Shown: positions 22,885 through 30,415 of the stretch, piece after piece
How positions within the stretch are numbered: position 1 is the stretch's first letter
How the letters are laid out: every line of letters starts with the position of its first letter
NCBI GenBank assembly: GCA_030682135.1
Contig: JAUXQT010000012.1
Coordinates: 1 to 36,191 of the forward strand
Source: Nitrospirota bacterium
GTDB lineage: Bacteria > Nitrospirota > Nitrospiria > Nitrospirales > Nitrospiraceae
Direction of reading: 5' to 3'
DNA: 36,191 nucleotides
The notes under the pieces: model-generated
What the model was told of the DNA's origin: nothing
Databases searched by the model: none
Seen by the model: only the letters and a program-made list of their open reading frames with translations
Program-made: the position numbers and the translations under genes

Positions 22885-24069
22885 TTATTGAGAGGTGGGA
22901 GGAGTGACGTCCGTGGCCGGGACATTCGTCCCTCCCCAGGGAATGGCCTTCACCGGAGCGCCTGGGCCGATCTTCATCAGCCCATTCACCACCACACGAT
23001 CGCCCTGATTGAGGCCGCTGTCGATGAGCCACTGGTCCCCTTTCCAGTCGGATGCGGCCACGTCACGAATGGCGATCTTTTCCTCTTGATTCACCACATA
23101 GACGAAAGGACCCTGCGGGCCCTGTAACACGGCGCGCTGGGGAATGAGGATGGCGTCCGTCTTCGTATCGCCGGTAAACCGTACCTTCACAAATTGCCCC
23201 GGGAGAAGACTCCGCTGAGGATTGGGAAAGGTGATTCTCGTTTGACGCGAGCCGGTCTCCGTTCGCAAGCCTGGCTCCAGAAGATCGAGCACCCCTTCAT
23301 GCGCATAGGCCGAGCCATCCATCAGTGTGAGCTGGCCTCGCAACTGGTAGACCCCCGGATGGGTGATTTTCTTCGACTCGATGTCCCGCCGCCGCTTGAG
23401 GATAAACGTCTCCGGGACACTCACCACCACATACATAGGGTCGACGCGATGGACCACCGTCAATAAATCCGTTTGCGCCGAGACCAGGCGCCCTTCGTAG
23501 TAGCGGCTCCGCTCGATCAATCCGGTAATGGGAGCCGTGATCAGCGTATTGTCGAGATCGAACTGCGCCTTGGTCAATTCCGCCTTCGCCCCTTGCAGCA
23601 GCGCTTTGGCGGTGAGGTCGCCGGCCACAGCATCGTCGACATCTTTCTGACTCACCGCCTGCTCCGCCAGAAGCGGTTTGACACGTGCCAGATCCTGTCT
23701 CGCCTGCACCAGCCTCGCTTCCGCCTCGGCAATCTTGGCTTTCGCGATCGCCACGGCGGCTTGGAAGGGAACAGGATCGATTTGATAGAGGCGGTCGCCC
23801 TTCTTGACGTCACGCCCTTCCTGATAGAGCACGGCCTTCAGCAGGCCGGTTACTTGCGAACGGATCTCCACCGGACGCGAAGCCTCGGCTTGCCCGATGA
23901 ATTCCGGTTCGTCAGGGATCGTCTGCCGAACCACCGTCATCACCTCGACTTGCGAGACCTGAGGAGCCGGGGCGGATCCCGCATCTTGTTTACAGCCAAC
24001 GGGCACAGCCAACAAAACAGCCGCAAGCCCGCAGGACACGATATGTGGAGCCGTATGTTTTGTGAGCAT
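22885..24069 (-). CDS. RND membrane-fusion (periplasmic adaptor) lipoprotein
   Basis: The start is ATG 24069, or TTG 24075, which is better spaced from AAGGGA. A lipoprotein signal ends at AVPVGC (Cys about 26-28). The rest has the adaptor order: a barrel-sandwich strand VEIRSQVTGLLKAVLYQEGRDVKKGD, a helical hairpin (AVAIAKAKIAEAEARLVQARQDLARVKPLL), the returning lipoyl half DNTLITAPITGLIERSRYYEG, then a beta-barrel with FPNPQRSLLPGQFVKVRF. It bridges the RND pump and outer-membrane factor in the periplasm. It is the first of the trio; the VOC gene upstream ends 77 bp before it, so readthrough from the larger operon is likely. Confidence 0.95.
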   Translation of the reverse strand: MLTKHTAPHIVSCGLAAVLLAVPVGCKQDAGSAPAPQVSQVEVMTVVRQTIPDEPEFIGQAEASRPVEIRSQVTGLLKAVLYQEGRDVKKGDRLYQIDPVPFQAAVAIAKAKIAEAEARLVQARQDLARVKPLLAEQAVSQKDVDDAVAGDLTAKALLQGAKAELTKAQFDLDNTLITAPITGLIERSRYYEGRLVSAQTDLLTVVHRVDPMYVVVSVPETFILKRRRDIESKKITHPGVYQLRGQLTLMDGSAYAHEGVLDLLEPGLRTETGSRQTRITFPNPQRSLLPGQFVKVRFTGDTKTDAILIPQRAVLQGPQGPFVYVVNQEEKIAIRDVAASDWKGDQWLIDSGLNQGDRVVVNGLMKIGPGAPVKAIPWGGTNVPATDVTPPTSQ

Positions 24070-24146
24070 GATCAAACCGATTCCCTTGTATAGGAGCCGC
24101 TCAGTCTACCTCTTTATGCACAGAGTTCTCTACATCCCACCTACGA

Positions 24147-24593
24147 TCAGAGCACAAGGGGCTTGATCGGCGACAGCACAGCCGTCGGATCGTTCTTCCA
24201 GATCGATTCATCTGCGTCCACATACAACTCGATCTCATTCCCGTCCGGATCTCGCAGATAGAGGCTTTGGCTCACCGTATGATCGCTCATGCCGTCGATC
24301 GTGATCCCAGCCTGCTCCAGCTCGTGCTTCGCCGCGCGCAACTCGTCGAGACTGTCGCCGACTTTGATGCCGATGTGATAGAGCCCGCGCCGTCTGCCTT
24401 CGAGCGGACCAGGCGCAGCACCGACCTGAATCAACAGCAGTTCGTGATGGGTTCGTCCGGAAGTCAGAGCTGCCGCCGCACCGTTGAAAATCCGTCCAAC
24501 CTCCTTGAAGCCCAACAGATCCCGATAGAAGGCAAGGGACGGCTGCAGGTCTTTCACGTAGAACACGACATGGCCGAGATAGTGAGCCCTCAT
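24147..24593 (-). CDS. VOC (glyoxalase/bleomycin resistance/dioxygenase) family protein 1
   Basis: The start is ATG 24593 (MRAHYLGHVVFYV), giving 148 aa; a longer frame to 24635 lacks family similarity at its start. Two beta-alpha-beta-beta-beta modules are seen. Likely metal ligands are the His of LGHVVFYV, the His of GLYHIGIKVG and the Glu of DPDGNEIELYVD, as in glyoxalase I and extradiol-type VOC enzymes. The pattern resembles CatE- or MhqO-like dioxygenases. It is cytoplasmic. It lies between the Rieske-flavodoxin gene (60 bp upstream) and the RND trio. Confidence 0.88.
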   Translation of the reverse strand: MRAHYLGHVVFYVKDLQPSLAFYRDLLGFKEVGRIFNGAAAALTSGRTHHELLLIQVGAAPGPLEGRRRGLYHIGIKVGDSLDELRAAKHELEQAGITIDGMSDHTVSQSLYLRDPDGNEIELYVDADESIWKNDPTAVLSPIKPLVL

Positions 24594-24653
24594 TCCTGCA
24601 CCCCACAGATAGGAGGCCCGATTTGTACAATACACTCTGCTTCTGCCGATGAC

Positions 24654-25760
24654 TTACCTGGTCGGCTCACTATCGAGCTGATGGGCCTTTCGCCCGCCAC
24701 GTGCGAGCGGATGTTCAGGAAGCTGACCGCCGATCATGAGCTTGGCCAAATCCGCAGCGCGGACAACGAGTTCTTGTGCTCCTTTCCGAAGCTCCTGGCT
24801 ATTCTGTACCTCTTTGACATTCCGCTCCATGTCCTCGGCACTCCAACCCCTTGAATGGGCAATGAATGGAAACTGTGGGAACTGGCAGCCGACTTCGGCG
24901 AAAAAGGTCATGAGTTGTCCAGCCACCCCTTGGACGTTATCTTGCCCGCCCATGATGATGAATGCCGCCACCTTGTTCTTCAGCAAGTGTGTATTCGCGA
25001 TGGTCTCCTGATTCTGGATACAGTTCATCCGCTCGACCATCTTGTAATACAGACTACTGGCGTTGCCCCAGCGGATTGGGGTGGATATCAAAATCACATC
25101 GGCCCAATGCACGATCGCTTCGTACACGCGGTCGAGCTGATCCGTCTGATCCATCTGCGTGATCGAACAGGGCCAGGTACAGGCCTGAGCCGATTTGGAA
25201 TAAAATCCTTCACAGGATCGAAAGTTCAACTCACGGAGCTTAATGCATTGCGTCTCCAGCTCCAGCGCGGTCCGGGCATGGTCCAGCGCCACGTCCAACA
25301 TCGCGTCGGAGGTGCTGTACCGTGGATGTTCCGTTGTCATCGCCGTGGTCGAGATCCCCACGACGCGGATCGGGCCTGCCTGGCGCACTACCGGGCGTGC
25401 GAGTGGATGGGGCGCGTGCTTCTGCTTCTTTCGCTTCGTGGCCGACGACAGGTCGATAGAGAGACGGCCGTTCTCCACTTTGGTCGCATAAGCCGGAACC
25501 TGATCCTGTTCGTACCCCGGTTCTCCTTGACCGGTTTGGCGATGAAACTTCCAGTAGTGCCAGGGACAGACCACATAGTCGCCGTCGAACGTGCCCTCAC
25601 CCAATGGTCCACCGACATGATTGCAGACGCCCGAGATCGCGGCAAACGAGCCGTCTTTATACGTCAGCGCGATGGTCGTCTTCCCGGAAGAGACTTCTTG
25701 CAGAGGCTTCTTCTTGAGCTCTTCGACGCTTCCAATGTCTGTCCATTGTCTGTCCGGCAT
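24654..25760 (-). CDS. Rieske ferredoxin-flavodoxin-like (FMN reductase) fusion protein
   Basis: The 368-aa protein starts at ATG 25760, six bases after GAGGGAG. An N-terminal Rieske domain (about 1-105) has both cluster motifs: VCNHVGG with Cys46 and His48, and CPWHYWKF with Cys65 and His68. A basic linker (KRKKQKHAPHP) leads to a flavodoxin-like NADPH-FMN reductase domain (about 131-330), with ISTTAMT at the phosphate loop and STPIRWGNASSLYYKMVERM in the flavin region. Three further Cys lie in RSCEGFYSKSAQACTWPC, near where iron-sulfur flavoproteins carry a cluster, though spacing differs. It presumably passes electrons between NAD(P)H, FMN and a 2Fe-2S cluster. Its partner and substrate are unknown. 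Confidence 0.88.
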   Translation of the reverse strand: MPDRQWTDIGSVEELKKKPLQEVSSGKTTIALTYKDGSFAAISGVCNHVGGPLGEGTFDGDYVVCPWHYWKFHRQTGQGEPGYEQDQVPAYATKVENGRLSIDLSSATKRKKQKHAPHPLARPVVRQAGPIRVVGISTTAMTTEHPRYSTSDAMLDVALDHARTALELETQCIKLRELNFRSCEGFYSKSAQACTWPCSITQMDQTDQLDRVYEAIVHWADVILISTPIRWGNASSLYYKMVERMNCIQNQETIANTHLLKNKVAAFIIMGGQDNVQGVAGQLMTFFAEVGCQFPQFPFIAHSRGWSAEDMERNVKEVQNSQELRKGAQELVVRAADLAKLMIGGQLPEHPLARGGRKAHQLDSEPTR

Positions 25761-25793
25761 CACAGGCTCCCTCGGTGATCAGATCTCGGCACC

Positions 25794-26165
25794 TTACTTG
25801 CTCGCACCGCTATCGTAATAGAACCGCTCGTGGATGATCTTGCCGTTCTTCCACTTCGCCACCACCACTTGCTCCATATGGACCAGCTGCCCATTGGTGG
25901 CGATGAAATCCATGTTGCACTCGTAGAAGGTTGCGTCATCACCCACAGCCTGAGCCGTCACGTTGAATCCTTTCCACTCCTTGACGCCGCTCATGAACTG
26001 CTTTTCCCGCTCGATATTTGCCGTCTGGCCTATCGTTGGAGGATTGGCGTTCTCCTGCATCTTCACGTCCTTATCATAAAACTCCGTGACCGCCTCGATG
26101 ATCTTGCCCTGACGGATGTAGCCCAACAGATCGCTCAGTCTCTGTTGTAGATTCGCTGTGCTCAT
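25794..26165 (-). CDS. SnoaL/NTF2-like domain protein
   Basis: The 123-aa product starts at ATG 26165, nine bases after AAAGGAGA; start and the upstream VOC stop overlap as ATGA, so the two are translationally coupled. The fold is the cone-shaped NTF2-like domain: an N-terminal helix (LSDLLGYIRQGKIIEAVTEF), YDKDVKMQE, then strands ending VVVAKWKNGKIIHERFYYD. Members include ketosteroid-isomerase-like enzymes and binding proteins. The typical catalytic acid pattern is not clear, so the role is left open. It is in the DoxX-pirin series. Confidence 0.82.
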   Translation of the reverse strand: MSTANLQQRLSDLLGYIRQGKIIEAVTEFYDKDVKMQENANPPTIGQTANIEREKQFMSGVKEWKGFNVTAQAVGDDATFYECNMDFIATNGQLVHMEQVVVAKWKNGKIIHERFYYDSGASK

Positions 26166-26596
26166 GATCGCTTCTCCTTTCGAGGTGTGCTCGTGAATGT
26201 AATCCCTGCCTTCTGCACTTCCTGATAGGGGAGGAGCCAGACCAGCGATTCGTCGCTGAGATCGCCGACCTGAATACGGTTTCCCCAGGGATCGCGGAAG
26301 TCGCACCGAAAACCCGGCTGCATCGTCAGCTTGTATTTGCTCATCAATTTGCGCCGGACTTCTTTGATCTGCTTGGCATCCCGGACCATCAAACCGAAAT
26401 GTTTCACACGGTCCGGTTGCAATGTCTCTACTTCAAAGATCGCCATGAATTGATGCTCGCCCAGCTTGCACCAGGCGGCGCCTTCGCCACCGGTGAGCAT
26501 CGTCAAACCAAAGACATCGGCATAGAACTTCACGGCCTTCTTGACCTCGGTCACTTCGATCACGATATGGTTACAGCCATAGACTTGGACTGCCAT
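26162..26596 (-). CDS. VOC (glyoxalase/dioxygenase) family protein 2
   Basis: The 144-aa protein has a single VOC pattern: CNHIVIEVTEVKKAVKFYADVFGL, then a second module VKHFGLMVRDAKQ and FRDPWGNRIQVGD. The likely His ligands are at NHIVIE and KHFGLMV. In the third site the family Glu is replaced by Gln (RIQVGD), so metal use differs from the glyoxalase pattern or is absent. It overlaps the upstream DsbA-like gene by one base (stop TAA and ATG share an A) and the next gene by four, indicating tight translational coupling. Confidence 0.87.
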   Translation of the reverse strand: MAVQVYGCNHIVIEVTEVKKAVKFYADVFGLTMLTGGEGAAWCKLGEHQFMAIFEVETLQPDRVKHFGLMVRDAKQIKEVRRKLMSKYKLTMQPGFRCDFRDPWGNRIQVGDLSDESLVWLLPYQEVQKAGITFTSTPRKEKRS

Positions 26597-27240
26597 TACG
26601 CACCTGCCTTTCTTGTCAGCTGATCCACTTCGACCTTCTTGAAGGCCGAGACGAATCGATCCGGGGGCTGCGCGCCGGATAGCGCATAGGTCCCGTTCAG
26701 GAGAAAATATGGGACGCTGCGAATACCGAGCCGATGTCCCTCGGATTCTTCAGCCTTCACCTCTGCCGTTCCTTCGTGACCCCGAAGAAATTGTTCAGCC
26801 TTGAGCCCGGCACGTTCAGCCAACTGTGCAAGGACGGAGAGCGAGCCGATATCCTCACCCTCTTCGAAGTAGCCTTTGAAAAGCGAGTCGACCATGGCGT
26901 TTTGGCACCCCTCTTGTCCTGCATACCAAATCAGTCGATGGGCCAGGAAGGTATTGGGCGTCCGCGCAATCTTGTCGAACGCAAAGGCAATATGCTCCTC
27001 AGCGCCGGCCGCGAGCACATGTTCTTCCATCTGGCGAAACGCGTCTAAGCTTCCGAACTTCGCTTCGAGATAGGCCGTACGTTCAAGGCCTTCTTTCGGC
27101 ATCGTCGGATTCAGTTGAAACGGCCGCCAGGTGATCGCCGGCTTCGCCAGACCGTTCGATTCGCTCAGCGCCCGTTCCAACCGACGTTTCCCCACATAAC
27201 ACCAAGGACAAACGACGTCAGAGTAGATGTCGATGTGCAT
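26596..27240 (-). CDS. DsbA-family oxidoreductase (FrnE/2-hydroxychromene-2-carboxylate isomerase-like)
   Basis: The preferred start is the second of two ATGs (27240; 214 aa), seven bases after AAGGA; ATG 27243 is also possible. A TTG at 27279 would lie inside a repeat and is unlikely. The fold is DsbA-like: IDIYSDVVCPWCYVGKRRLE with a CPWC redox motif near residue 12, and GIRSVPYFLLNG with the cis-Pro loop. This is the FrnE subgroup, cytoplasmic because no signal peptide is seen. Members reduce or isomerise disulfides or act in aromatic metabolism. It begins in the operon just after repeat copy C. Confidence 0.92.
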   Translation of the reverse strand: MHIDIYSDVVCPWCYVGKRRLERALSESNGLAKPAITWRPFQLNPTMPKEGLERTAYLEAKFGSLDAFRQMEEHVLAAGAEEHIAFAFDKIARTPNTFLAHRLIWYAGQEGCQNAMVDSLFKGYFEEGEDIGSLSVLAQLAERAGLKAEQFLRGHEGTAEVKAEESEGHRLGIRSVPYFLLNGTYALSGAQPPDRFVSAFKKVEVDQLTRKAGA

Positions 27241-27266
27241 CATAAATTCCTTTACTGCTCTATCCC

Positions 27267-27393
27267 GCAGGGTGCTCAAAAAGGCCGTTCAGCAAGGCCA
27301 CAGCCGACGGAAGCACCGGAGGCGTAGCCCCTGGCTACGTTGAGGATGCTTTCGAGGCGAGAACGACGCTGACGGGATTTTTCAGCGTCCTGC
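27267..27393 (+). repeat. Palindromic intergenic element, copy C (127 bp)
   Basis: Ends GCAGGGTGCTCAAAAA and TTTTTCAGCGTCCTGC are imperfect inverted repeats (13 of 16). The centre is CGTAGCC, CCT, GGCTACG. It shares CAGCAAGGCC, CCGGAGGCGTA, CGTTGAGGAT and GCGAGAACGACGCTG with copy A. It lies between two genes of the DoxX operon and overlaps the last four codons, including the stop, of the pirin gene. Confidence 0.85.
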
Positions 27394-28272
27394 CAAGTGT
27401 CCCATCTTGCCCGCTTGGTAATCGTTCACAGCTTGAACCAGCTCCGCCTTGCTGTTCATAACAAACGGGCCATAGCGGGCAATCGGTTCCTCGATAGGCG
27501 CTCCGGCCATCACCAGGAGGCGGCTATCTTCCTGAGCAGCAATCGTGACCTGCGAGCCATGTCGGTGGCACACAATCAGTTCAGCTTCCCCAGCCGCTTG
27601 TGATCCGTTGACGGAGGCACGACCCTGCAAGACAAAGAACGAGGCATTGTGCCCTTCGGGAAACGTCACTGTCGTGCTCTGTCCGGCCGTCAATGCGAGA
27701 TCATAGAGCTCAACCGGTGAAAAGGTCCGCGCCGGGCCGCTCTGTCCCTGATACGATCCGGCAATGACCCGCAATCGACCGGCACCAACGCCGAGCAGGA
27801 CGACCGGAATATCCACGTTGAGAATCGTTTGATAACCGGGCGCGGACATTTTCGACGCAGCCGGAAGATTCACCCACAGTTGAATGGCATGCAACGTTCC
27901 GCCGTTCTTGGCCCATTCCTTTTCGTGCAGCTCTTCATGGACGATTCCGGATGCGGCCGTCATCCATTGCACATCGCCCGGGCCGATCACGCCTGCGTTT
28001 CCAGTAGAGTCCCGATGCGCCAGAATGCCTTCGTAAACGATCGTCACGGTTTCAAACCCTCGGTGAGGATGTTCTCCCACGCCGCGAGGATGGTCGGTCG
28101 GTGCAAAGTACTGCGGCCCGGCATAGTCGAGCATGAGAAAGGGACTGACCTCTCGATCGAGCTCGTTGCTGGGGAAGAGATTCCGCACGGGAAATCCGTC
28201 ACCGACCATATGAGTCGAACGGGGCTGAAATAGACCTACGATTCCTTTTGCGACGATTGTCTGCGTTGCCAT
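27382..28272 (-). CDS. Pirin family protein
   Basis: The 296-aa bicupin protein has the pirin signature: NPF-like SPFLMLDYAGP near 44, then VGEHPHRGFETVTIVYEG and GDVQWMTAASGIVHEE, whose His residues and Glu form the Fe site. Bacterial pirins cleave quercetin-like flavonoids or act as redox sensors. ATG 28272 follows GAAGGGGG. The product ends ...GHLAGR, the last residues coming from repeat copy C (27267-27393), so the native C-terminus may have been altered by insertion of the element. It is the third gene from the operon promoter, 16 bp after the NmrA-like gene. Confidence 0.95.
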   Translation of the reverse strand: MATQTIVAKGIVGLFQPRSTHMVGDGFPVRNLFPSNELDREVSPFLMLDYAGPQYFAPTDHPRGVGEHPHRGFETVTIVYEGILAHRDSTGNAGVIGPGDVQWMTAASGIVHEELHEKEWAKNGGTLHAIQLWVNLPAASKMSAPGYQTILNVDIPVVLLGVGAGRLRVIAGSYQGQSGPARTFSPVELYDLALTAGQSTTVTFPEGHNASFFVLQGRASVNGSQAAGEAELIVCHRHGSQVTIAAQEDSRLLVMAGAPIEEPIARYGPFVMNSKAELVQAVNDYQAGKMGHLAGR

Positions 28273-28288
28273 AGTGTCCCCCTTCCAG

Positions 28289-29146
28289 TTACACCATATT
28301 CCTCAGAGCGGCAGCGATACTCACCGTCCCGCGGACAAGCGATGCAGGCTGTTCGTACCCGATCGCCCCTGTAGAGAACGAGGTATACATCTCCTCAAAC
28401 AGTTTCGCGGCTTCGTCTGAGAAACCAAACGACTTAAATGTGGGGGCCACCGCACTCAGAGGCGCATGCTGAGCCGAAACTGATGTTCCAAAAATCTGCC
28501 CCAGTGCGACGGCTACATCATTGGGACTGTACTCTTCCGGCCCCGCCAGTTCGATGACCTGCCGGCCCTTTCCGCCTGCTATCAATTGTTCCGCGCCCAC
28601 ACGACCGATGTCTTTGGTCGAAATCATCGGCACCTTCGCCGTCGGCGCGATGAAGGTCGGCAGGAGACCTTGCCCCTTGGCCATGCCGATCCCCGGTGCC
28701 CAGTTGTCCATAAAGTAACAGGGACGCAGGACGGTCAGATGCTTGGCCACAGCCCCGAGCGCCTGCTCGCCATAACGAGCGGCCTGGATAGGCCCTGTGC
28801 CTTTCGCAAGATGGGCTCCGATTGACGACAAGAAGACGACGTGCGGGACTCCGCTGGCCTTCACAGCTTCCGCGGCCTGATCCATCCGTTGCCGTTGTTC
28901 GAAGAGCCAGGCCGTTGCCCCGTAGTTCGGTGGAACCAGCAAGTAGAGACCCGACGCGCCTTCTAAGGCTTTCGTCATCGCCGACACATCCTCCAATGAA
29001 GCAACTGCAACCTTCGCCCCCTTCGCTTTCCATGATGCAGCCTTCTCAGCCGAGCGCACCACGATTCGTACCGGCTGCTTCCGATTGAGCAAGGTCTCGA
29101 CGACCGCTGATCCCGTATTCCCTGTGGCACCGACAATAACGAACAT
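28289..29146 (-). CDS. NmrA-like NAD(P)-binding protein (quinone oxidoreductase type)
   Basis: The start is ATG 29146, seven bases after AAAGGAGG (285 aa). It is an atypical SDR: MFVIVGATGNTGSAVVETLL is the cofactor loop, VRSAEKAASWKAKGAKV the NADP-type second strand, and VVFLSSIGAHLA and FMDNW follow. There is no catalytic YxxxK, as in NmrA and QorB-type quinone oxidoreductases. It likely reduces quinones or senses NADP(H). Second in the operon; DoxX ends 27 bp upstream. Confidence 0.9.
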   Translation of the reverse strand: MFVIVGATGNTGSAVVETLLNRKQPVRIVVRSAEKAASWKAKGAKVAVASLEDVSAMTKALEGASGLYLLVPPNYGATAWLFEQRQRMDQAAEAVKASGVPHVVFLSSIGAHLAKGTGPIQAARYGEQALGAVAKHLTVLRPCYFMDNWAPGIGMAKGQGLLPTFIAPTAKVPMISTKDIGRVGAEQLIAGGKGRQVIELAGPEEYSPNDVAVALGQIFGTSVSAQHAPLSAVAPTFKSFGFSDEAAKLFEEMYTSFSTGAIGYEQPASLVRGTVSIAAALRNMV

Positions 29147-29173
29147 GATGGAGCCTCCTTTGCCCGACAACCG

Positions 29174-29617
29174 TTACAACTTCTCAGTAATGATACGATC
29201 CGCTGACCATCGGCCCGCGCCTGTGACGAGCAACGCCACAGCGATGCCGATCACCAACAAATGATACTCATACCCTTCGCCGGCCTGCTTCCCGAACCAG
29301 TTCATGAAGAATCCATTCGAGAGATGCGAGGTGGTGATGGCGCCTAGCATGATCACGATGAAACTCGCCGCCGTGAAGCGCGTCAGCAGCCCGAGCAACA
29401 GAGCGATACTGCCAAAGGACTCTCCCACGATCACCAAGAAGGCGACGATCCAGGGCAAATGCATGGTCTCCGTGAAGAATCCCATGGTTCCGGAGAATCC
29501 GAACCCGCCATACCAGCCTAACAATTTCTGGGCTCCATGCGGAAACATCACCAGGCCGAGCGTCACACGGAGAATAAGACCGGCCCAGCTGTTGTCTGTG
29601 TAAAATAATTGCCGCAT
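29174..29617 (-). CDS. DoxX family membrane protein
   Basis: The start is ATG 29617, about eight bases after AAGGGGG, giving 147 aa with four membrane helices. Family marks are GLILRVTLGLVMFPHGAQKLLGWYGG and the segment PWIVAFLVIVGESFGSIALLLGLLTRFTA. DoxX proteins include CatD and MhqP, induced by catechols and quinones in Bacillus, and DoxD subunits of thiosulfate:quinone oxidoreductase. As first gene of the series it has the operator-overlapped promoter, which supports the stress role. Confidence 0.92.
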   Translation of the reverse strand: MRQLFYTDNSWAGLILRVTLGLVMFPHGAQKLLGWYGGFGFSGTMGFFTETMHLPWIVAFLVIVGESFGSIALLLGLLTRFTAASFIVIMLGAITTSHLSNGFFMNWFGKQAGEGYEYHLLVIGIAVALLVTGAGRWSADRIITEKL

Positions 29618-29684
29618 CACACACCCCCTTGAATGGTCTAACCGCCTCGTCCGATCGCCGGACATTGCACTGCCCGACCTGTCG

Positions 29685-29715
29685 ATTATAATAGTCCTAG
29701 TTAGGACAATGTCAA
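29685..29715 (-). promoter_or_regulatory. Promoter with operator-like inverted repeat upstream of DoxX
   Basis: On the minus strand a perfect TTGACA (29715-29710) is followed by TATTAT (29693-29688, spacer 16) or TATAAT (29690-29685, spacer 19). Between them lies GTCCTAACTAGGAC (29694-29707), a perfect 6-bp inverted repeat with a 2-bp centre. A repressor bound there would block polymerase. The leader to the DoxX start is about 60 nt and contains a GTCCG/CGGAC hairpin. Confidence 0.72.
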
Positions 29716-29721
29716 TACAGA

Positions 29722-29742
29722 AAATCCGTCCCCTGTTTTCCT
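29722..29742. other. REP-like motif with CGTCCCCTG core
   Basis: AAATCCGTCCCCTGTTTTCC resembles short REP-type sequences that recur in genomes encoding REP-associated transposases. Only one copy was found here and no transposase, so this is a weak note. It lies between smpB and the DoxX promoter. Confidence 0.25.
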
Positions 29743-29804
29743 TGTAAAAATGTGAGTGGGATCAATCGGTTCGAGTGAGATGGCAGGAAACGGACCCGTA
29801 CGAA

Positions 29805-30284
29805 TTAATCGTGCCGCGACCCTTTCATCGCCCGTTCCACTTCGCGGCTGGCTTCACGCGTCTTGTCGGATTCCCGGCGGTCATGCTGCTTTTTGCCTTT
29901 CGCCAACCCGAGTTCGACTTTGGCCAGGCCACGATTGGAGAAATAGATGCGGAGCGGGATGATCGTCAGCCCCTGCTGCTGCGTCTTGACGAGAAGTTTA
30001 TTGATCTCCTTGCGATGGAGCAGGAGTTTCCTGGTGCGGAGCGGCTCATGATTCGAAAGGTTGCCGTGGCTGTACGGACTGATGTGGCAATGGTGAAGAA
30101 AGATCTGCCCATCTTTCACGCTGGCATAACTATCTGACAGGTTCACGCGCCCCTCACGGAGCGACTTGACCTCCGTGCCCTGGAGCATGATACCAGCCTC
30201 GAACTTCTCTTCAATGAAGTAGTCGTGGTACGCCTTACGGTTCGTGACCACCGGCCGCTCGAAGCTCTCTCTCTCTTTCCCCAT
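29805..30284 (-). CDS. smpB: SsrA-binding protein SmpB
   Basis: The 159-aa protein has all SmpB marks: NRKAYHDYFIEEKFEAGIMLQGTEVKSLREG, NLSDSYA, HISPYSHGN, LLLHRKEI and the basic C-terminal tail beginning GLAKGKKQHDRRES. It binds tmRNA and places it in the A site of stalled ribosomes; its tail enters the mRNA channel. The ATG at 30284 has no clear Shine-Dalgarno. The partner RNA is at 11770-12119 in this window. It is divergent from dciA across 131 bp. Confidence 0.97.
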   Translation of the reverse strand: MGKERESFERPVVTNRKAYHDYFIEEKFEAGIMLQGTEVKSLREGRVNLSDSYASVKDGQIFLHHCHISPYSHGNLSNHEPLRTRKLLLHRKEINKLLVKTQQQGLTIIPLRIYFSNRGLAKVELGLAKGKKQHDRRESDKTREASREVERAMKGSRHD

Positions 30285-30380
30285 CAGGCGTCAGACTTTC
30301 ATTGCCACAAGATAAGCGCGGACAACATGCATTCTAGAATACCAGGAAAAGACCATCCGAATATAACCGGAAGCCGGCTG

Positions 30381-30415
30381 CTGATTGCCCCAACCGATTT
30401 TGCTATGATGACCCC
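30381..30415 (+). promoter_or_regulatory. Extended -10 promoter directly before dciA (leaderless start)
   Basis: CTGATT (30381-30386), a 17-bp spacer, and TATGAT (30404-30409) preceded by TGC (extended -10) put the transcription start near 30416, the A of the dciA ATG. There is no Shine-Dalgarno before that ATG, consistent with leaderless translation. Confidence 0.55.

Noticed and set aside
29722-29742. REP/RAYT element
   Set aside because: A single short motif without a partner copy or transposase is not enough to call a mobile element.
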